Shown here piece by piece: positions 49,942 to 59,747 of a stretch of 64,000 bases of DNA. Position numbers and translations under genes: made by a program. Each line of letters starts with the position of its first letter. Within the stretch, counting starts at the first letter, position 1. Source of the DNA: Bartonella vinsonii subsp. arupensis OK-94-513 (lineage in GTDB: Bacteria; Pseudomonadota; Alphaproteobacteria; Rhizobiales; Rhizobiaceae); assembly GCF_000278235.1 (NCBI RefSeq), contig NZ_JH725038.1:360732-424731 (forward strand), given 5' to 3'. Below the pieces are notes generated by a model. That model saw nothing but the letters and a program-made list of their open reading frames with translations. It was not told the DNA's origin and made no database searches.

Positions 49942-49966
49942 AATAACACGATTAAGTTGTGTTATT
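49942..49966. promoter_or_regulatory. Inverted repeat in hup upstream region
   Basis: AATAACAC (49942-49949) and GTGTTATT (49959-49966), a perfect 8-bp inverted repeat with a 9-base spacer, 28 bases before the HU start. It could be an operator or an mRNA hairpin. No T-run makes a terminator unlikely. No regulator can be named. Confidence 0.4.
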
Positions 49967-49993
49967 CGGTAACATAGGGAAAGGAAATGTTTC

Positions 49994-50272
49994 ATGAATA
50001 AAAGTGAATTGATTAACTCCGTTGCTGAAAAGGCGGGTGTTTCGAAGGCGCAAGCTGGCTCTGCTGTCGACGCTTTTATCGCTTCTGTAACAGAGGCTTT
50101 GGCTTCGGGGGGAGATGTTCGTCTTCCAGGTTTTGGTTCTTTTGAAGTTTCTCACCGTGCCGCTACAAAGGGGCGTAATCCTTCAACTGGTGCTGAAATT
50201 AATATTCCAGCGCGTTCTGTGCCTAAATTTTCTGCAGGAAAAAGTCTTAAAGAAGCTGTTAATAAAAAGTAA
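49994..50272 (+). CDS. hupB: DNA-binding protein HU
   Basis: Small nucleoid-associated protein that bends DNA as a dimer. It is 92 aa with the complete HU fold: [19 protein letters not shown] at the start, the core GFGSFEV and the DNA-binding arm RKGRNPSTG-like segment ([16 protein letters not shown]), ending [25 protein letters not shown] precedes ATG 49994. It is followed by a strong terminator. Confidence 0.97.
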   Translation: MNKSELINSVAEKAGVSKAQAGSAVDAFIASVTEALASGGDVRLPGFGSFEVSHRAATKGRNPSTGAEINIPARSVPKFSAGKSLKEAVNKK

Positions 50273-50285
50273 TTTGAAGAGCCCT

Positions 50286-50322
50286 AAAAAAACCCGCTTA
50301 TAGATAAAATCGGGTTTTTTTA
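50286..50322 (+). terminator. Rho-independent terminator after HU gene
   Basis: AAAAAACCCG (50287-50296) pairs with CGGGTTTTTT (50311-50320) over a 14-base loop, ending in a T-run, 14 bases after the HU stop. It is a classic intrinsic terminator. Confidence 0.88.
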
Positions 50323-51134
50323 GAGGCATGTTTTCACATGGGAAGTTGTAGCATGTGCCTAAATTGCATGTTGCGTGGTGTTTTTTGAAGAGACATGGTT
50401 TAGTTTTGTATTGCGAATTTACAGGCTTATTTTTATAGAAACTTCTCTCAGTGTCTCTAGGTGTATTTAATGATGGTATAGAGTAAAAGCCATTGGGCAT
50501 CACCATCTTGACGCTTATAAAAGAGCAATTAGCACCTCATTATATTTACTGGCTCCCAATATCGCGCAGCTCTTGTATTAAGGTGGTTTACAAAAGGTAT
50601 CTTTACCCTTTTCTTCTGTGGTTTTTCCCCATATGCTAATTCTGCGTGTGACGCGCAAGAGAATGGTTTTTATCAATTCATGGCTTAGGTTAGGAATGAG
50701 CCAAACTCATAATGTCTGAGACTCTCATTGAACATGCAAAACGATAAATTATCGTTTATAAATTTATGCGTTATAGTAAAAATGAGATGTGTTTATTTCA
50801 GTTTTTTTCATAAAATATGTATTTTTATAGTTTGTATGAAGTGTAAAAATTGAATTTAGTTTTGTTATGCTGAGACACTACCGTGTTTTTGCAAAGTAAA
50901 AAATGATGACAGTGATTAAAAAACCATTCTTATTAGAGCTTGGTGTATGTTTAATTGCCTTATTTGAGGTAGTGTATTTCATGTCATTTTTTAAATGAGT
51001 GGGATATATTTTAATTTTTTACGGTAATGGAATAGAGCGTGGTGTTTATGAAGTGCGATAGTCAGTATTACAAAAGACTCTAGGATGATTTTGCATGAAA
51101 GTTATTGAGATACATTGAACAGAGAGTGCGTTTT
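50323..51134. other. Long spacer between HU gene and trmFO
   Basis: About 810 bp with no long frame. It contains a small inverted repeat (AAACGAT 50739-50745 / ATCGTTT 50751-50757) and a 31-codon hydrophobic frame (listed separately). The facing genes converge here, so the length is not explained by promoters. It looks like decayed DNA. Confidence 0.5.
50903..50998 (+). CDS. Possible small membrane peptide (31 aa)
   Basis: A frame of 31 residues with a basic start (MMTVIKKPF) and one hydrophobic stretch (LLELGVCLIALFEVVYFMSF), the look of a single-span small membrane protein. GCAAAG upstream is a poor ribosome binding site. No homologue is recognised, and chance is a real possibility in such AT-rich DNA. 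Confidence 0.2.
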   Translation: MMTVIKKPFLLELGVCLIALFEVVYFMSFFK

Positions 51135-52547
51135 TTATAGAAAAGAGCTGTTTTGCTCTTTCTCTGCTAGCCATTGAATACAATCATTGAGAGCTCTAGC
51201 AGTTATAGCTTGTTTTTTTGCTAATTTTTTTTCTTTGCTTGGCAAGCGTTTTCCCAAGTGTTTCATAGGTTCGACAGGGGGGAAAAGTCCAAAATTGATA
51301 TTCATTGGTTGAAAGGATTGTTTTTCTGATTCTTCAGCCACGATGTGTCCACCCGTAATATGGTTTAAAAGAGCTCCAAATGCTGTAGTTGATGGCGGTA
51401 GGCAAAAGCAGTCATTATTATATTCAGCAGCGGCAAAACGCCCAGCAAGAAGCCCTATTGCAGATGATTCTACATAACCTTCACATCCGGTAATTTGTCC
51501 TGCAAAACGCAGCTGAGGTCTTTGTTTCAAACGAAGCGTTTGATCAAGAATGATGGGGGAATTTAGGTAAGTATTGCGGTGAAGTCCACCAAGGCGTGCA
51601 AATTCAGCTTTTTCAAGACCAGGGATCATTCTAAAAATACGAGCTTGTTCTCCATGTTTCAGTTTAGTTTGAAAACCAACCATATTATAAAGGGTTCCAA
51701 GTTTATTGTCTTGGCGTAATTGGACGACGGCGTAAGGTTTAACTGTGGGATGATGAGCATTGGTTAATCCCATCGGTTTCATAGGGCCATGTCTGAGGGT
51801 TTCAAGTCCACGCTCAGCCATAATTTCAATTGGTAGGCATCCATCAAAATAGGGAGTTTTTTCAAAGTCACGGAATTCAGTTTTTTCCGCATTTTTTAAC
51901 GCTTGAACAAAGGTTTCATATTGTTCTTTATTGAGAGGACAATTAAGATAATCTTTTCCTGTTCCCTCTGGCCCGATTTTATCATAGCGAGATTGATACC
52001 AACAAATATCCATATCAATACTGTCAGTATAGATAATAGGAGCAATAGCATCAAAAAAAGAAAGTGCTTCGGTTCCAGTTATTGCTTGTATTGCTTGAGC
52101 TAGTGCTGGTGAGGTAAGGGGACCTGTTGCAATGATAATATGATGCCAATCTTCAGGGAACTCTTGAATTTCTTCACGTTCTATCGTTATAAGAGGATGA
52201 TTCTCAAGTTCTAGTGTAACAGCTTTGGAAAATCCATCGCGGTCAACGGCAAGGGCACTCCCCGCAGGAACCTTATTGGCATCAGCGGCTTTCATAATGA
52301 GGGATTTTGCCAATCGCATTTCGGTATGTAAAAGTCCTACGGCATTTGTTGATGAATCATCAGAACGGAATGAATTTGAACAGACCAGTTCTGCAAGTTT
52401 ATCAGTTTTATGGGCATCAGATTTCTTATGAGGCCGCATTTCATGCAAAATAACGGGGATTCCTGATTGAGCAATTTGCCAGCATGCTTCACTGCCCGCT
52501 AGACCACCACCGATGATATGAATTGGAGTATTGAATGTATTTGACAT
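51135..52547 (-). CDS. trmFO: Methylenetetrahydrofolate--tRNA (uracil-5-)-methyltransferase TrmFO
   Basis: Folate- and FAD-dependent enzyme that makes 5-methyluridine at position 54 of tRNA. The protein is 470 aa. The N-terminal FAD-binding [14 protein letters not shown] and the adjacent [30 protein letters not shown] are family signatures. The active-site Cys region is conserved and [22 protein letters not shown] is present further on. Full length. It converges on the spacer after the HU gene and is divergent from tRNA-Leu. Confidence 0.96.
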   Translation of the reverse strand: MSNTFNTPIHIIGGGLAGSEACWQIAQSGIPVILHEMRPHKKSDAHKTDKLAELVCSNSFRSDDSSTNAVGLLHTEMRLAKSLIMKAADANKVPAGSALAVDRDGFSKAVTLELENHPLITIEREEIQEFPEDWHHIIIATGPLTSPALAQAIQAITGTEALSFFDAIAPIIYTDSIDMDICWYQSRYDKIGPEGTGKDYLNCPLNKEQYETFVQALKNAEKTEFRDFEKTPYFDGCLPIEIMAERGLETLRHGPMKPMGLTNAHHPTVKPYAVVQLRQDNKLGTLYNMVGFQTKLKHGEQARIFRMIPGLEKAEFARLGGLHRNTYLNSPIILDQTLRLKQRPQLRFAGQITGCEGYVESSAIGLLAGRFAAAEYNNDCFCLPPSTTAFGALLNHITGGHIVAEESEKQSFQPMNINFGLFPPVEPMKHLGKRLPSKEKKLAKKQAITARALNDCIQWLAEKEQNSSFL

Positions 52548-52643
52548 AACTTACTTTTAGCGGAAGCAGTTCTGTATGGGAAGCATAGATTTTTTTATAA
52601 TTTTATAAGAATGAGGCATATTTGGTTTTTTTAATATATTTAT

Positions 52644-52673
52644 TTGCTTTTTTTCTTTAATTAATGCTATAGA
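52644..52673 (+). promoter_or_regulatory. Candidate promoter of tRNA-Leu
   Basis: TTGCTT (52644-52649), 18-base spacer, TATAGA (52668-52673), with the tRNA starting at 52712. Prediction only. It would give a short 5' leader. Confidence 0.4.
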
Positions 52674-52711
52674 AACGCCGCTTGTATAAGGTTATTGGCT
52701 TGTAAGTTTGA

Positions 52712-52794
52712 GCGGATGTGGCGAAATTGGTAGACGCACCAGATTTAGGTTCTGGCGGGAGACCGTGGGGGTTCGAGTCCCTCCATCCGCACCA
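52712..52794 (+). tRNA. tRNA-Leu (anticodon UAG)
   Basis: Acceptor arms GCGGATG and CATCCGC close the molecule, with an encoded CCA at 52792-52794. The anticodon stem CCAGA/TCTGG holds the loop TTTAGGT, anticodon TAG (reads CUA family codons). A class II long variable arm is present (GCGGGAGACCGT). The T-loop GTTCGAGTC is standard. 83 bases. Confidence 0.96.
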
Positions 52795-52925
52795 AAGGAA
52801 TTTCTTGAGCACTAAGAACTTCTATGTGTCTAGAATTCCGCTTTATGGTGATTTAACACTCAAGTGTTAGAATGGTAGTATTATCAGAGTGATATCCACT
52901 CTCCTCAGAAAATAAAGGTTGTTTC

Positions 52926-54353
52926 ATGCAGGTTACCGAGACGCTTAATGAAGGACTGAAGCGCGAAATTAAGATCGTGGTTCCAGCGAGAGATTTAGAA
53001 GAAAAGTTAAATGAACGGTTAGATGATACCAAGGGTAAGATCAAGCTTAATGGTTTTCGTCCCGGTAAGGTACCAGCTGGATACCTACGAAAAATGTACG
53101 GTAAGTCTTTTATGGCGGAAATTCTCAATGAGATTGTCAATGATGCACCACATTCTATTTTAGCTGATCGAGATGAACGTTCGGCGATGCAGCCGCAAAT
53201 TGATATAGATGAAGATGAACAAATTCTGGATGGTAAAGCTGATTTTGTTTTTCGTTTAAAATATGAAGTTTTGCCAAAGTTTGAAATTAAGGATTTTGAA
53301 CATATTGAAGTCACCCGTGAAATTGCGGCTATTCCTGAACAAGAGATTGATGATCAGATAAAGCGGGTTCTTTCTTCTACACGTAATTATTCATTAAAAG
53401 ATGGTCTTTCTGAAGAAGGTGATCGTATTACAATCGATTATCTTGGTAAGCTTGAAGGAGTTCCATTTGAGGGTGGGGCAGATAGTGATGCACAATTAGT
53501 TCTTGGGTCAAAACAGTTTATTCCTGGTTTTGAGGATCAATTGATTGGTGTGAAAGCAGGAGATGCCAAAACAATTTCTGTTAAATTTCCTGATAATTAC
53601 AATGCAGTGCATTTGGCTGGTAAAGATGCGGATTTTGAGATCACTGTTAAAGCTGTCTCTAAGCCGGATGAGTTAAAGATTGATGATGAGGCAGCGCAAA
53701 AAGTTGGTTTAGAATCTCTAGATCGCTTGCGTGAAGTTGTTCGTGGACAGATTGAAAGTCAATATGGCTCAATGACACGTCAAAAAATTAAGCGTCAAAT
53801 TCTTGATGCTTTAGATGCTGATTATAATTTTGAGATTCCTGAAGGACTTTTAGAAATCGAATTTAACAATATATGGGCTCAGGTTAATGACGATTTAAAA
53901 AAGGCTGGGCGCAGTTTTGAAGATGAAGGTGTTACAGAGGAACAGGCGCGCGAGGAATATCGGGTACTTGCACAGCGCCGTGTGCGTCTTGGTTTAGTGC
54001 TTTCTGAAATTGGATTGAAGGTTGGTGTTAAAGTAAGTGAGGATGAGCTAAAAGCTGCGGTTTTTGATCAGGTTCGCCAATATCCTGGGCAAGAGAAAGA
54101 AATTATGGATTTTTTCCGTAAGACTCCGGAGGCCGTTGCGAATTTACGCGCTCCCATTTTTGAAGAAAAAGTCATTGATCATTTGCTGTCACGGATAAAA
54201 GTTACAGATAAAGAAGTAACCGTTGAAGAGCTCATGAAGGAATATGACGAAACAGATTTAACAGAAAAAAAGCCGGTAAAGAAAAAATCTGAAATAAAAG
54301 AAAAAGGTTCTGAGAAGGTTCCAGCGAAAAAGAAAGCGCCCAAAAAAGGTTAA
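52926..54353 (+). CDS. tig: Trigger factor
   Basis: Ribosome-bound chaperone and prolyl isomerase for nascent chains. The protein is 475 aa. The ribosome-binding domain comes first with the docking signature [17 protein letters not shown] (about 41-58). The FKBP-type isomerase domain follows at about 155-245 ([38 protein letters not shown]). The C-terminal helical arms come next. The last about 40 residues are Lys/Glu-rich ([17 protein letters not shown]), longer than in E. coli. It has its own terminator and lies downstream of tRNA-Leu. Confidence 0.97.
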   Translation: MQVTETLNEGLKREIKIVVPARDLEEKLNERLDDTKGKIKLNGFRPGKVPAGYLRKMYGKSFMAEILNEIVNDAPHSILADRDERSAMQPQIDIDEDEQILDGKADFVFRLKYEVLPKFEIKDFEHIEVTREIAAIPEQEIDDQIKRVLSSTRNYSLKDGLSEEGDRITIDYLGKLEGVPFEGGADSDAQLVLGSKQFIPGFEDQLIGVKAGDAKTISVKFPDNYNAVHLAGKDADFEITVKAVSKPDELKIDDEAAQKVGLESLDRLREVVRGQIESQYGSMTRQKIKRQILDALDADYNFEIPEGLLEIEFNNIWAQVNDDLKKAGRSFEDEGVTEEQAREEYRVLAQRRVRLGLVLSEIGLKVGVKVSEDELKAAVFDQVRQYPGQEKEIMDFFRKTPEAVANLRAPIFEEKVIDHLLSRIKVTDKEVTVEELMKEYDETDLTEKKPVKKKSEIKEKGSEKVPAKKKAPKKG

Positions 54354-54368
54354 TATTTACATTCACAG

Positions 54369-54397
54369 AAAAAGCCCGATAAAATCGGGCTTTTTTT
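54369..54397 (+). terminator. Rho-independent terminator after tig
   Basis: AAAAAGCCCGAT (54369-54380), AAA loop, ATCGGGCTTTTT (54384-54395) and continuing T-run: a perfect 12-bp stem, 16 bases after the tig stop. Confidence 0.93.
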
Positions 54398-54482
54398 ATG
54401 AGAACAATATTCTAAGCTTGCACTCAGAGTGATTTTAGATTAGCCATCAGATATATTTGGAAACATTGATAGTGGATTAGCA

Positions 54483-55985
54483 ATGAATATCGTTGATACG
54501 CGTACTCCTGATTCTAAACGTTTCATTTCTGGCGTTACAGGTGATTGGGAAGTCATCATTGGCATGGAGGTTCATGCTCAGATCATATCAAATTCAAAAC
54601 TCTTTTCAGGTGCGTCAACGAAATTTGGTGCTGAGCCAAATCATAATGTTTCGCTTATTGATGCTGCCATGCCTGGTATGTTACCTGTTATTAATCAAGA
54701 ATGTGTCTGTCAAGCCGTTAGAACGGGTTTGGGATTAAAGGCAAAAATTAATTTAAAATCTGTTTTTGATCGTAAGAATTATTTCTATCCAGATTTACCG
54801 CAGGGATATCAAATTTCTCAATTCCATTATCCAATTGTAGGAGAGGGGAAAATTGTTATATCTGTTGGTCCAGATTCGAAAGGTCAGTTTGAGGACATTG
54901 AAATCGGGATTGAGAGATTACACCTTGAGCAGGATGCCGGAAAGTCGATGCATGATCAACATCCAACAATGTCTTTTGTAGATCTTAATCGTTCTGGTAT
55001 TGCTCTTATGGAAATTGTTTCCAAACCAGATATGCGCTCATCAGATGAAGCCAAAGCCTATATGACTAAATTGCGTACGATTGTCCGTTATTTGGGGACC
55101 TGTGACGGCAATATGGATGAAGGATCTATGCGTGCGGATGTTAACGTATCAGTTCGTCGTCCTGGAGAGAGTTTTGGAACGCGCTGTGAAATTAAAAATG
55201 TTAATTCTATTCGTTTCATTGGCCAAGCGATAGAGTATGAAGCACGTCGTCAGATTGCAATTTTAGAAGATGGCGGTACAATAGACCAAGAAACGCGACT
55301 TTTTGATGCCGCTAAAGGTGAAACGCGGTCTATGCGCTCAAAGGAGGAAGCGCATGACTATCGTTATTTTCCTGATCCAGATCTTTTACCGTTGGAATTT
55401 GATCAGGCCTTTGTTGATGCTTTGGCAGCGGAATTACCAGAATTACCAGATGAGATAAAAGCACGTTTTGTCAAAGAAATGGGGTTGACTGTGTATGATG
55501 CTTCCGTTCTTGTGACAGAAAAGGCCATTGCTGATTATTTTGAAGAAGTAGCACGGGGGCGTGATGGAAAAATTGTTGCCAATTGGGTGATTAATGATCT
55601 TTTGGGTGCTTTAAATAAAGATAATCGTGGGATTGAAGAGACGCCAGTGTCACCAAAGCAATTAGGGGATATTATCGACCTTATCAAAGAAGGAACAATT
55701 TCTGGAAAAATTGCCAAAGATCTTTTTGAGATTATTTGGAATGAGGGGGGAGAACCGCGTCAGATTGTAGAAGAGCGCAATATGAAGCAGGTAACGGATA
55801 CAAAGGCTATTGAGCAGGCCGTTGATGAAATTATTGCCAAGAATTCTGAGAAAGTTATGCAAGCAAAACAAAAGCCTGCTTTAGCTGGTTGGTTTGTTGG
55901 ACAAGTCATGAAAGTGACGGAAGGAAAGGCAAATCCTCAAACTGTTAATGAATTGGTTAGGGTAAAACTTGGTTTAGAAGATTAA
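54483..55985 (+). CDS. gatB: Aspartyl/glutamyl-tRNA amidotransferase subunit B
   Basis: Subunit of the GatCAB complex that turns Glu-tRNA-Gln (and Asp-tRNA-Asn) into the correct amide forms. The protein is 500 aa. Family blocks are [61 protein letters not shown] and [17 protein letters not shown]. The C-terminal YqeY-like tRNA-binding domain ends [17 protein letters not shown]. gatA and gatC are not adjacent. Full length; the ribosome binding site is weak. Confidence 0.97.
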   Translation: MNIVDTRTPDSKRFISGVTGDWEVIIGMEVHAQIISNSKLFSGASTKFGAEPNHNVSLIDAAMPGMLPVINQECVCQAVRTGLGLKAKINLKSVFDRKNYFYPDLPQGYQISQFHYPIVGEGKIVISVGPDSKGQFEDIEIGIERLHLEQDAGKSMHDQHPTMSFVDLNRSGIALMEIVSKPDMRSSDEAKAYMTKLRTIVRYLGTCDGNMDEGSMRADVNVSVRRPGESFGTRCEIKNVNSIRFIGQAIEYEARRQIAILEDGGTIDQETRLFDAAKGETRSMRSKEEAHDYRYFPDPDLLPLEFDQAFVDALAAELPELPDEIKARFVKEMGLTVYDASVLVTEKAIADYFEEVARGRDGKIVANWVINDLLGALNKDNRGIEETPVSPKQLGDIIDLIKEGTISGKIAKDLFEIIWNEGGEPRQIVEERNMKQVTDTKAIEQAVDEIIAKNSEKVMQAKQKPALAGWFVGQVMKVTEGKANPQTVNELVRVKLGLED

Positions 55986-56170
55986 GTTTTATAGAATAGA
56001 GAAAAGCTCATAGATATGATGTTTTCTAGTTAAGGGATATGAATGAGCCTCTCAAATGAAGAGGTAATTGATTTTTACCAGTAAGATTTTGTTTTTGTTC
56101 ATTTAAGATGTCATGAATATTTGTTCCAACGATTGATTTCGTAAGTATATTAGAAGAGATAAAAGAGAAG

Positions 56171-56569
56171 ATGGCTAGTTTTTTGAAGCAAATCTTTACA
56201 TGGTGGAGTGGAAATACCATAAACACACGCTTTTTTACGTGGTGGAAAGGTAAGCGTATAGGGGAAGATCAGTTTGGAAATATTTATTACGAGGGGGGCA
56301 TTCATAAAGATGGATACCCACGCCGTTGGGTCATTTATAAAGATTATTCTGAAGCTTCTACTATTCCACCGGGATGGCATGGCTGGATTCATCATCGCTG
56401 TGAGTGTCCACCGACACAGGAGGATTATAAAGCGTATGAATGGGAAAAGCCTCATGTTGCAAATATGACAGGGACAAGTGAAGCTTATCGACCAAAGGGA
56501 GCTATCACTTACAGCGGTGGACATCCTTGTGTACATGAAGATTATGATGCATGGTCACCTAAAAAGTAA
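56171..56569 (+). CDS. NDUFA12-family NADH:ubiquinone oxidoreductase accessory subunit
   Basis: 132-aa homologue of the mitochondrial complex I accessory subunit NDUFA12 (17.2 kDa), found in alphaproteobacteria. The family core is RIGEDQFGNIYYE ... RRWVIYKDYSEASTIPPGW and GWIHHRCECPPTQ, with the C-terminal AYRPKGAITYSGG. AGAAGAGATAAAAGAGAAG precedes ATG 56171. It is followed 100 bp later by a DUF2155 gene, the usual neighbour. Confidence 0.93.
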   Translation: MASFLKQIFTWWSGNTINTRFFTWWKGKRIGEDQFGNIYYEGGIHKDGYPRRWVIYKDYSEASTIPPGWHGWIHHRCECPPTQEDYKAYEWEKPHVANMTGTSEAYRPKGAITYSGGHPCVHEDYDAWSPKK

Positions 56570-56669
56570 AATATTTTAATGTGTGTGTATTTTTCTTATT
56601 TTGCACTATCTTGTGGTTAGAATTGTTTTTTAGATGTGATTAATTTGATGTGATGAGAGTTTTTTTAAA

Positions 56670-57062
56670 GTGTTAGGATTAAGCCGCTTTTTTTGTCTTT
56701 TATTCATGGCAGTAGTCGTGGTTATGTCCTCTGCTGGTGGAGTGCAGGCAGAACGTATTAGCAATGGTATTGCTGTTTTTGCAGGTCTTGATAAAATTAC
56801 TGGTCGGACCACGCGTTTTGAAGTTTCGCTTGGTAAAGTTTATCAATATGGTGCTTTGCAGGTGATGCCGCGGGCGTGCTATACAAGTTCTAAGGATGAG
56901 CCAACCCGTACAACCGGATTTATTGAAGTTAATGAGGTAACATTAGATAAAAAGATACGGCGTATTTTTACAGGATGGATGTTTGCAGATAGCCCTGGTT
57001 TAAATGCTGTAGAACATCCTATTTATGATGTTTGGTTAAAAGACTGTAAGCAGTCTTCATAA
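56670..57062 (+). CDS. DUF2155-domain exported protein
   Basis: 130-aa protein of unknown function. A signal peptide is visible: FFCLLFMAVVVVMSSAGG then VQA, with likely cleavage after residue 26, so it is periplasmic. The DUF2155 core contains FAGLDKITGRTTRFEVSLG, LQVMPRACYTSS, TGFIEVNEV and the end IFTGWMFADSPGLNAVEHPIYDVWLKDC. Two Cys could pair. The start is GTG 56670; no ATG fits. The NDUFA12 gene upstream is its usual partner, so it may share a transcript and perhaps a process, but that is unproven. Confidence 0.88.
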   Translation: MLGLSRFFCLLFMAVVVVMSSAGGVQAERISNGIAVFAGLDKITGRTTRFEVSLGKVYQYGALQVMPRACYTSSKDEPTRTTGFIEVNEVTLDKKIRRIFTGWMFADSPGLNAVEHPIYDVWLKDCKQSS

Positions 57063-57626
57063 GGGCTGTGCTACTTTAATAGCCTCATTTTATACATGAT
57101 GTATTGAAATTAAGTTTAAAATTAATAAAGTTTTCTCACGATAACTTTTAAAACTATAGTGTTTAGATATTGAAGTTAAAGGCTTGTTGATGTTTTTGGA
57201 TTTCATTGGCAAGGTGTCTATCTTATTTTTATATCGATTTTCATGGGGGTGCTCGCTATCAAATTGGTGAATTGTAAGATATCATTCTATACAAAGAAAG
57301 CACCAATGAATAGAGAGAGATTTTTTGATTGAGAAATAACCGATTAACGATGTGGTTATTGATACCATAAAAGTTTCAGATAACTTAAACGATCCCATTT
57401 CATTTAGTATGGTACGGAATTTTGTAGATAATATTCTTCATACCCAGTTCTTTTTAAGATATTTTATATTTAAGACAAATATTTTTACGGAGAGATATTT
57501 AGCCTTTAGGAAAGAGAATCGAAGAAGATACCAAGTTTAAAATCCCTCACTATCAAGACTGATGTTTTGCGCAAAGAGCTCTTAATTCTTCAGAGATTAT
57601 GAGATTTATTCAATAAGGTTTTTATA
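57063..57626. other. Spacer with one weak frame
   Basis: 564 bp without a recognisable gene. A 62-codon frame at 57352-57540 (begins MVIDTIKVSDNLNDPISF) lacks a ribosome binding site and a family match. It might be a fragment of something longer. In relatives aat (leucyl/phenylalanyl transferase) is often near DUF2155; no trace is seen here. Confidence 0.4.
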
Positions 57627-58367
57627 ATGAAAAATATTGATTATCAATTTAGGAATGCTTCGTTTTTGCCGAAACAACCTCGAGAACCATTATTGAATGT
57701 TCCTTTCACTGTAGTTGTTTTGATAGCGCTCTGTTTTTGTATTTATTTTATACACCAGTATTTTTTTTCTGATCAGTTCTATATTAGAAGTCTTGGATTT
57801 TTTTCATTTACCCCCGTGCTATTCAAGGCAGAGCCTTTAATATTTTTTCATAGCATGATTAGTTATTCATTTATGCATGGTAGTATGAAACATGTCACTC
57901 TTAATATGGCTTGGCTTTTGATTTTTGGGACTCCTTTGGTAAGACAGTTTGGTGGGATACGCTTTTTGATTTTTTGGGCATTAACAGCAATGATAGCTGC
58001 TTTGACTTATTTTGTCTTTCATCAAGAGAGTGTGATATCGCTTGTTGGCGCATCAGGTGCAGTATCTGGAATGATGGGTGCTATTGCGCGTTATGGTTTT
58101 CCTCTGATTTATTTAAGAAGCAATATACACAATGAAAGACTTTTAGGTTCTTTATTGTCTCTCAAACAAGCACTCTGTTCAAAGGAGGTACTTATTTACG
58201 TCAGCATATGGCTGGGTGTTGATCTTATCATGGGCATTTCCTCTTTTCTGTTTGAAGGAGATGGTATTTCAATAGCGTGGGAGGCTCATATTGGTGGGTT
58301 TTTTGCGGGCTTTTTGTTGATTGGTTTTTTTGATATTTCGCAGAAAAAATGTAACACTACGATCTAA
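57627..58367 (+). CDS. Rhomboid-family intramembrane serine protease
   Basis: 246-aa membrane protease that cuts transmembrane substrates. About six helices are visible. The catalytic Ser143 is in GASGAVSGMMGA and the catalytic His221 in WEAHIGGFFAGF. The conserved His/Asn pair region before the active site is FMHGSMKHVTLNMAWLLIFG. ATG 57627 has a moderate upstream site (AATAAGGTT). Its end overlaps the convergent rlmB end by 11 bp. The substrate is unknown. Confidence 0.93.
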   Translation: MKNIDYQFRNASFLPKQPREPLLNVPFTVVVLIALCFCIYFIHQYFFSDQFYIRSLGFFSFTPVLFKAEPLIFFHSMISYSFMHGSMKHVTLNMAWLLIFGTPLVRQFGGIRFLIFWALTAMIAALTYFVFHQESVISLVGASGAVSGMMGAIARYGFPLIYLRSNIHNERLLGSLLSLKQALCSKEVLIYVSIWLGVDLIMGISSFLFEGDGISIAWEAHIGGFFAGFLLIGFFDISQKKCNTTI

Positions 58368-59187
58368 GATACTTATGCGCTGCATAAAGCGCGATTGTTG
58401 CGGCGTTTGAAACATTGAGTGATTTAATATTTCCAGGCATATCAAGACGTGTTAATGCGCAAACGGTTTCTCGTGTTTTTTTACGGAGGCCTTTGCCTTC
58501 TGCTCCTAAAACAAGAGCAATTTTATTTCCTGTTAATGCTGTTTCTAAAGGAAGTCCACCTTCTGAATCGAGGCCAAAGCTTATAAAACCTGCTTTATGA
58601 AGTTCTTGGAGTGCTTCGGCAAGGTTTCGTACGGTGATATAATTAATCAGCTCTAAAGCTCCAGATGCAGCTTTAGCAAGAACTCCGCTTTCTTGGGGAG
58701 AGTGGCGATAAGTGGTGATAAGAGCCTCAGCTTTAAATGCAACGGCAGAGCGCATAATAGCACCGACATTATGGGGATCAGTAATTTGATCCATTATGAT
58801 GACAAGATCGGTATTTGTGAGTTCAGACAATTGGCATGGTTTGAGGGGAGCAGTTTCCACAACAATACCTTGATGAACTGCATCACTGCCAACGAGCGTA
58901 TCGAGTTGTTTGGGTGAACATAATGTAACAGGACAAGGTAAGTCTGATTCGGGTATGTCTAATCGTTTTAAGGCATTTAGTGTAGCATAGAGACATCCGA
59001 AAATTCTTTTTGGGTTTTTTAAAGCAGCGCGAACCGAATGGATGCCATAAAGATAGATTTTTCCTTGTTGCGGGGAAACAGCTTCCTTTTTCAGATAAGT
59101 GGCCGAGCGAGAATGTGAGCCTTTTGTATCACGATATCGGCGACGTAAACGAGCATAATGAGAATTTTTTGATATTTTTTCTTTCAT
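58357..59187 (-). CDS. rlmB: 23S rRNA (guanosine(2251)-2'-O)-methyltransferase RlmB
   Basis: SpoU/TrmH (SPOUT) methyltransferase of 276 aa. The basic N-terminal extension (SRSATYLKKEA) is followed by the L30e-like substrate domain starting LYGIHSVRAALKNPKR. The SPOUT knot motifs are complete: motif 1 DPHNVGAIMRSA, motif 2 LVLGAEGKGLR and motif 3 MPGNIKSLNVSNAATIALY. RlmB is favoured over other SpoU members by the IYGIHSV N-terminus and size. ATG 59187. The tRNA-Tyr gene is divergent upstream. Confidence 0.92.
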   Translation of the reverse strand: MKEKISKNSHYARLRRRYRDTKGSHSRSATYLKKEAVSPQQGKIYLYGIHSVRAALKNPKRIFGCLYATLNALKRLDIPESDLPCPVTLCSPKQLDTLVGSDAVHQGIVVETAPLKPCQLSELTNTDLVIIMDQITDPHNVGAIMRSAVAFKAEALITTYRHSPQESGVLAKAASGALELINYITVRNLAEALQELHKAGFISFGLDSEGGLPLETALTGNKIALVLGAEGKGLRKKTRETVCALTRLDMPGNIKSLNVSNAATIALYAAHKYLRS

Positions 59188-59283
59188 AGCTTGTTTATAG
59201 CGTATTCATAGCAAAAAAAGATAGAAAAAAGCTGTGATTTAAAATTATTAGCAGGAAATTTGTACAGAATCGTATTTATTCTG

Positions 59284-59312
59284 TTGACAGAGACGATAGT
59301 AATCGTCATAAC
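59284..59312 (+). promoter_or_regulatory. Candidate promoter of tRNA-Tyr/tRNA-Gly/tuf
   Basis: A perfect TTGACA (59284-59289) with 17-base spacer and CATAAC (59307-59312), about 79 bases before tRNA-Tyr. The spacer holds a small inverted repeat (ACGAT/ATCGT). The strong -35 suits a highly expressed stable-RNA operon. Confidence 0.5.
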
Positions 59313-59390
59313 CGCCCCGCAACCTGTTGAATTGAATAGGTGATCAAAGTATTGTAGTGATGCCTTATCGTACAACTTTGCTGGTGTAAT

Positions 59391-59474
59391 GGAGGGGTGC
59401 CCGAGTGGTTAAAGGGGGCGGACTGTAAATCCGTTGCGTATGCTACGTTGGTTCGAATCCAACCCCCTCCACCA
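59391..59474 (+). tRNA. tRNA-Tyr (anticodon GUA)
   Basis: Acceptor GGAGGGG/CCCCTCC with encoded CCA at 59472-59474. The anticodon loop CTGTAAA gives GTA. A long class II variable arm follows (GCGTATGCTACG). 84 bases. tRNA-Gly follows after 30 bp. Confidence 0.96.
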
Positions 59475-59504
59475 TTCATCGAAGGAGAGTTAGTACGTAT
59501 AGTT

Positions 59505-59578
59505 GCGGGTATAGCTCAATGGTAGAGCAGCAGCCTTCCAAGCTGAATATGCGGGTTCGATTCCCGCTACCCGCTCCA
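59505..59578 (+). tRNA. tRNA-Gly (anticodon UCC)
   Basis: Acceptor GCGGGTA/TACCCGC, discriminator T and encoded CCA (59576-59578). The anticodon loop CTTCCAA gives TCC. T-arm GCGGGTTCGATTCCCGC. 74 bases. It precedes tuf by 169 bp, the tRNA-Tyr-tRNA-Gly-tuf order seen widely. Confidence 0.95.
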
Positions 59579-59747
59579 AACAGTTGTTAATGACTGGGGA
59601 GTAACTATGATGGGGAGTTTTTCCATCATAACATTGGGCAGGGTTTTCTGTCTAAGAGTTGTAATGGTCAGACTGTTATGTAAACCCAGTTTAATTCGGT
59701 TCTGCAGTCCTGTTTCTAGGTGCTAACAAAATAAGAGATTGATAGCG

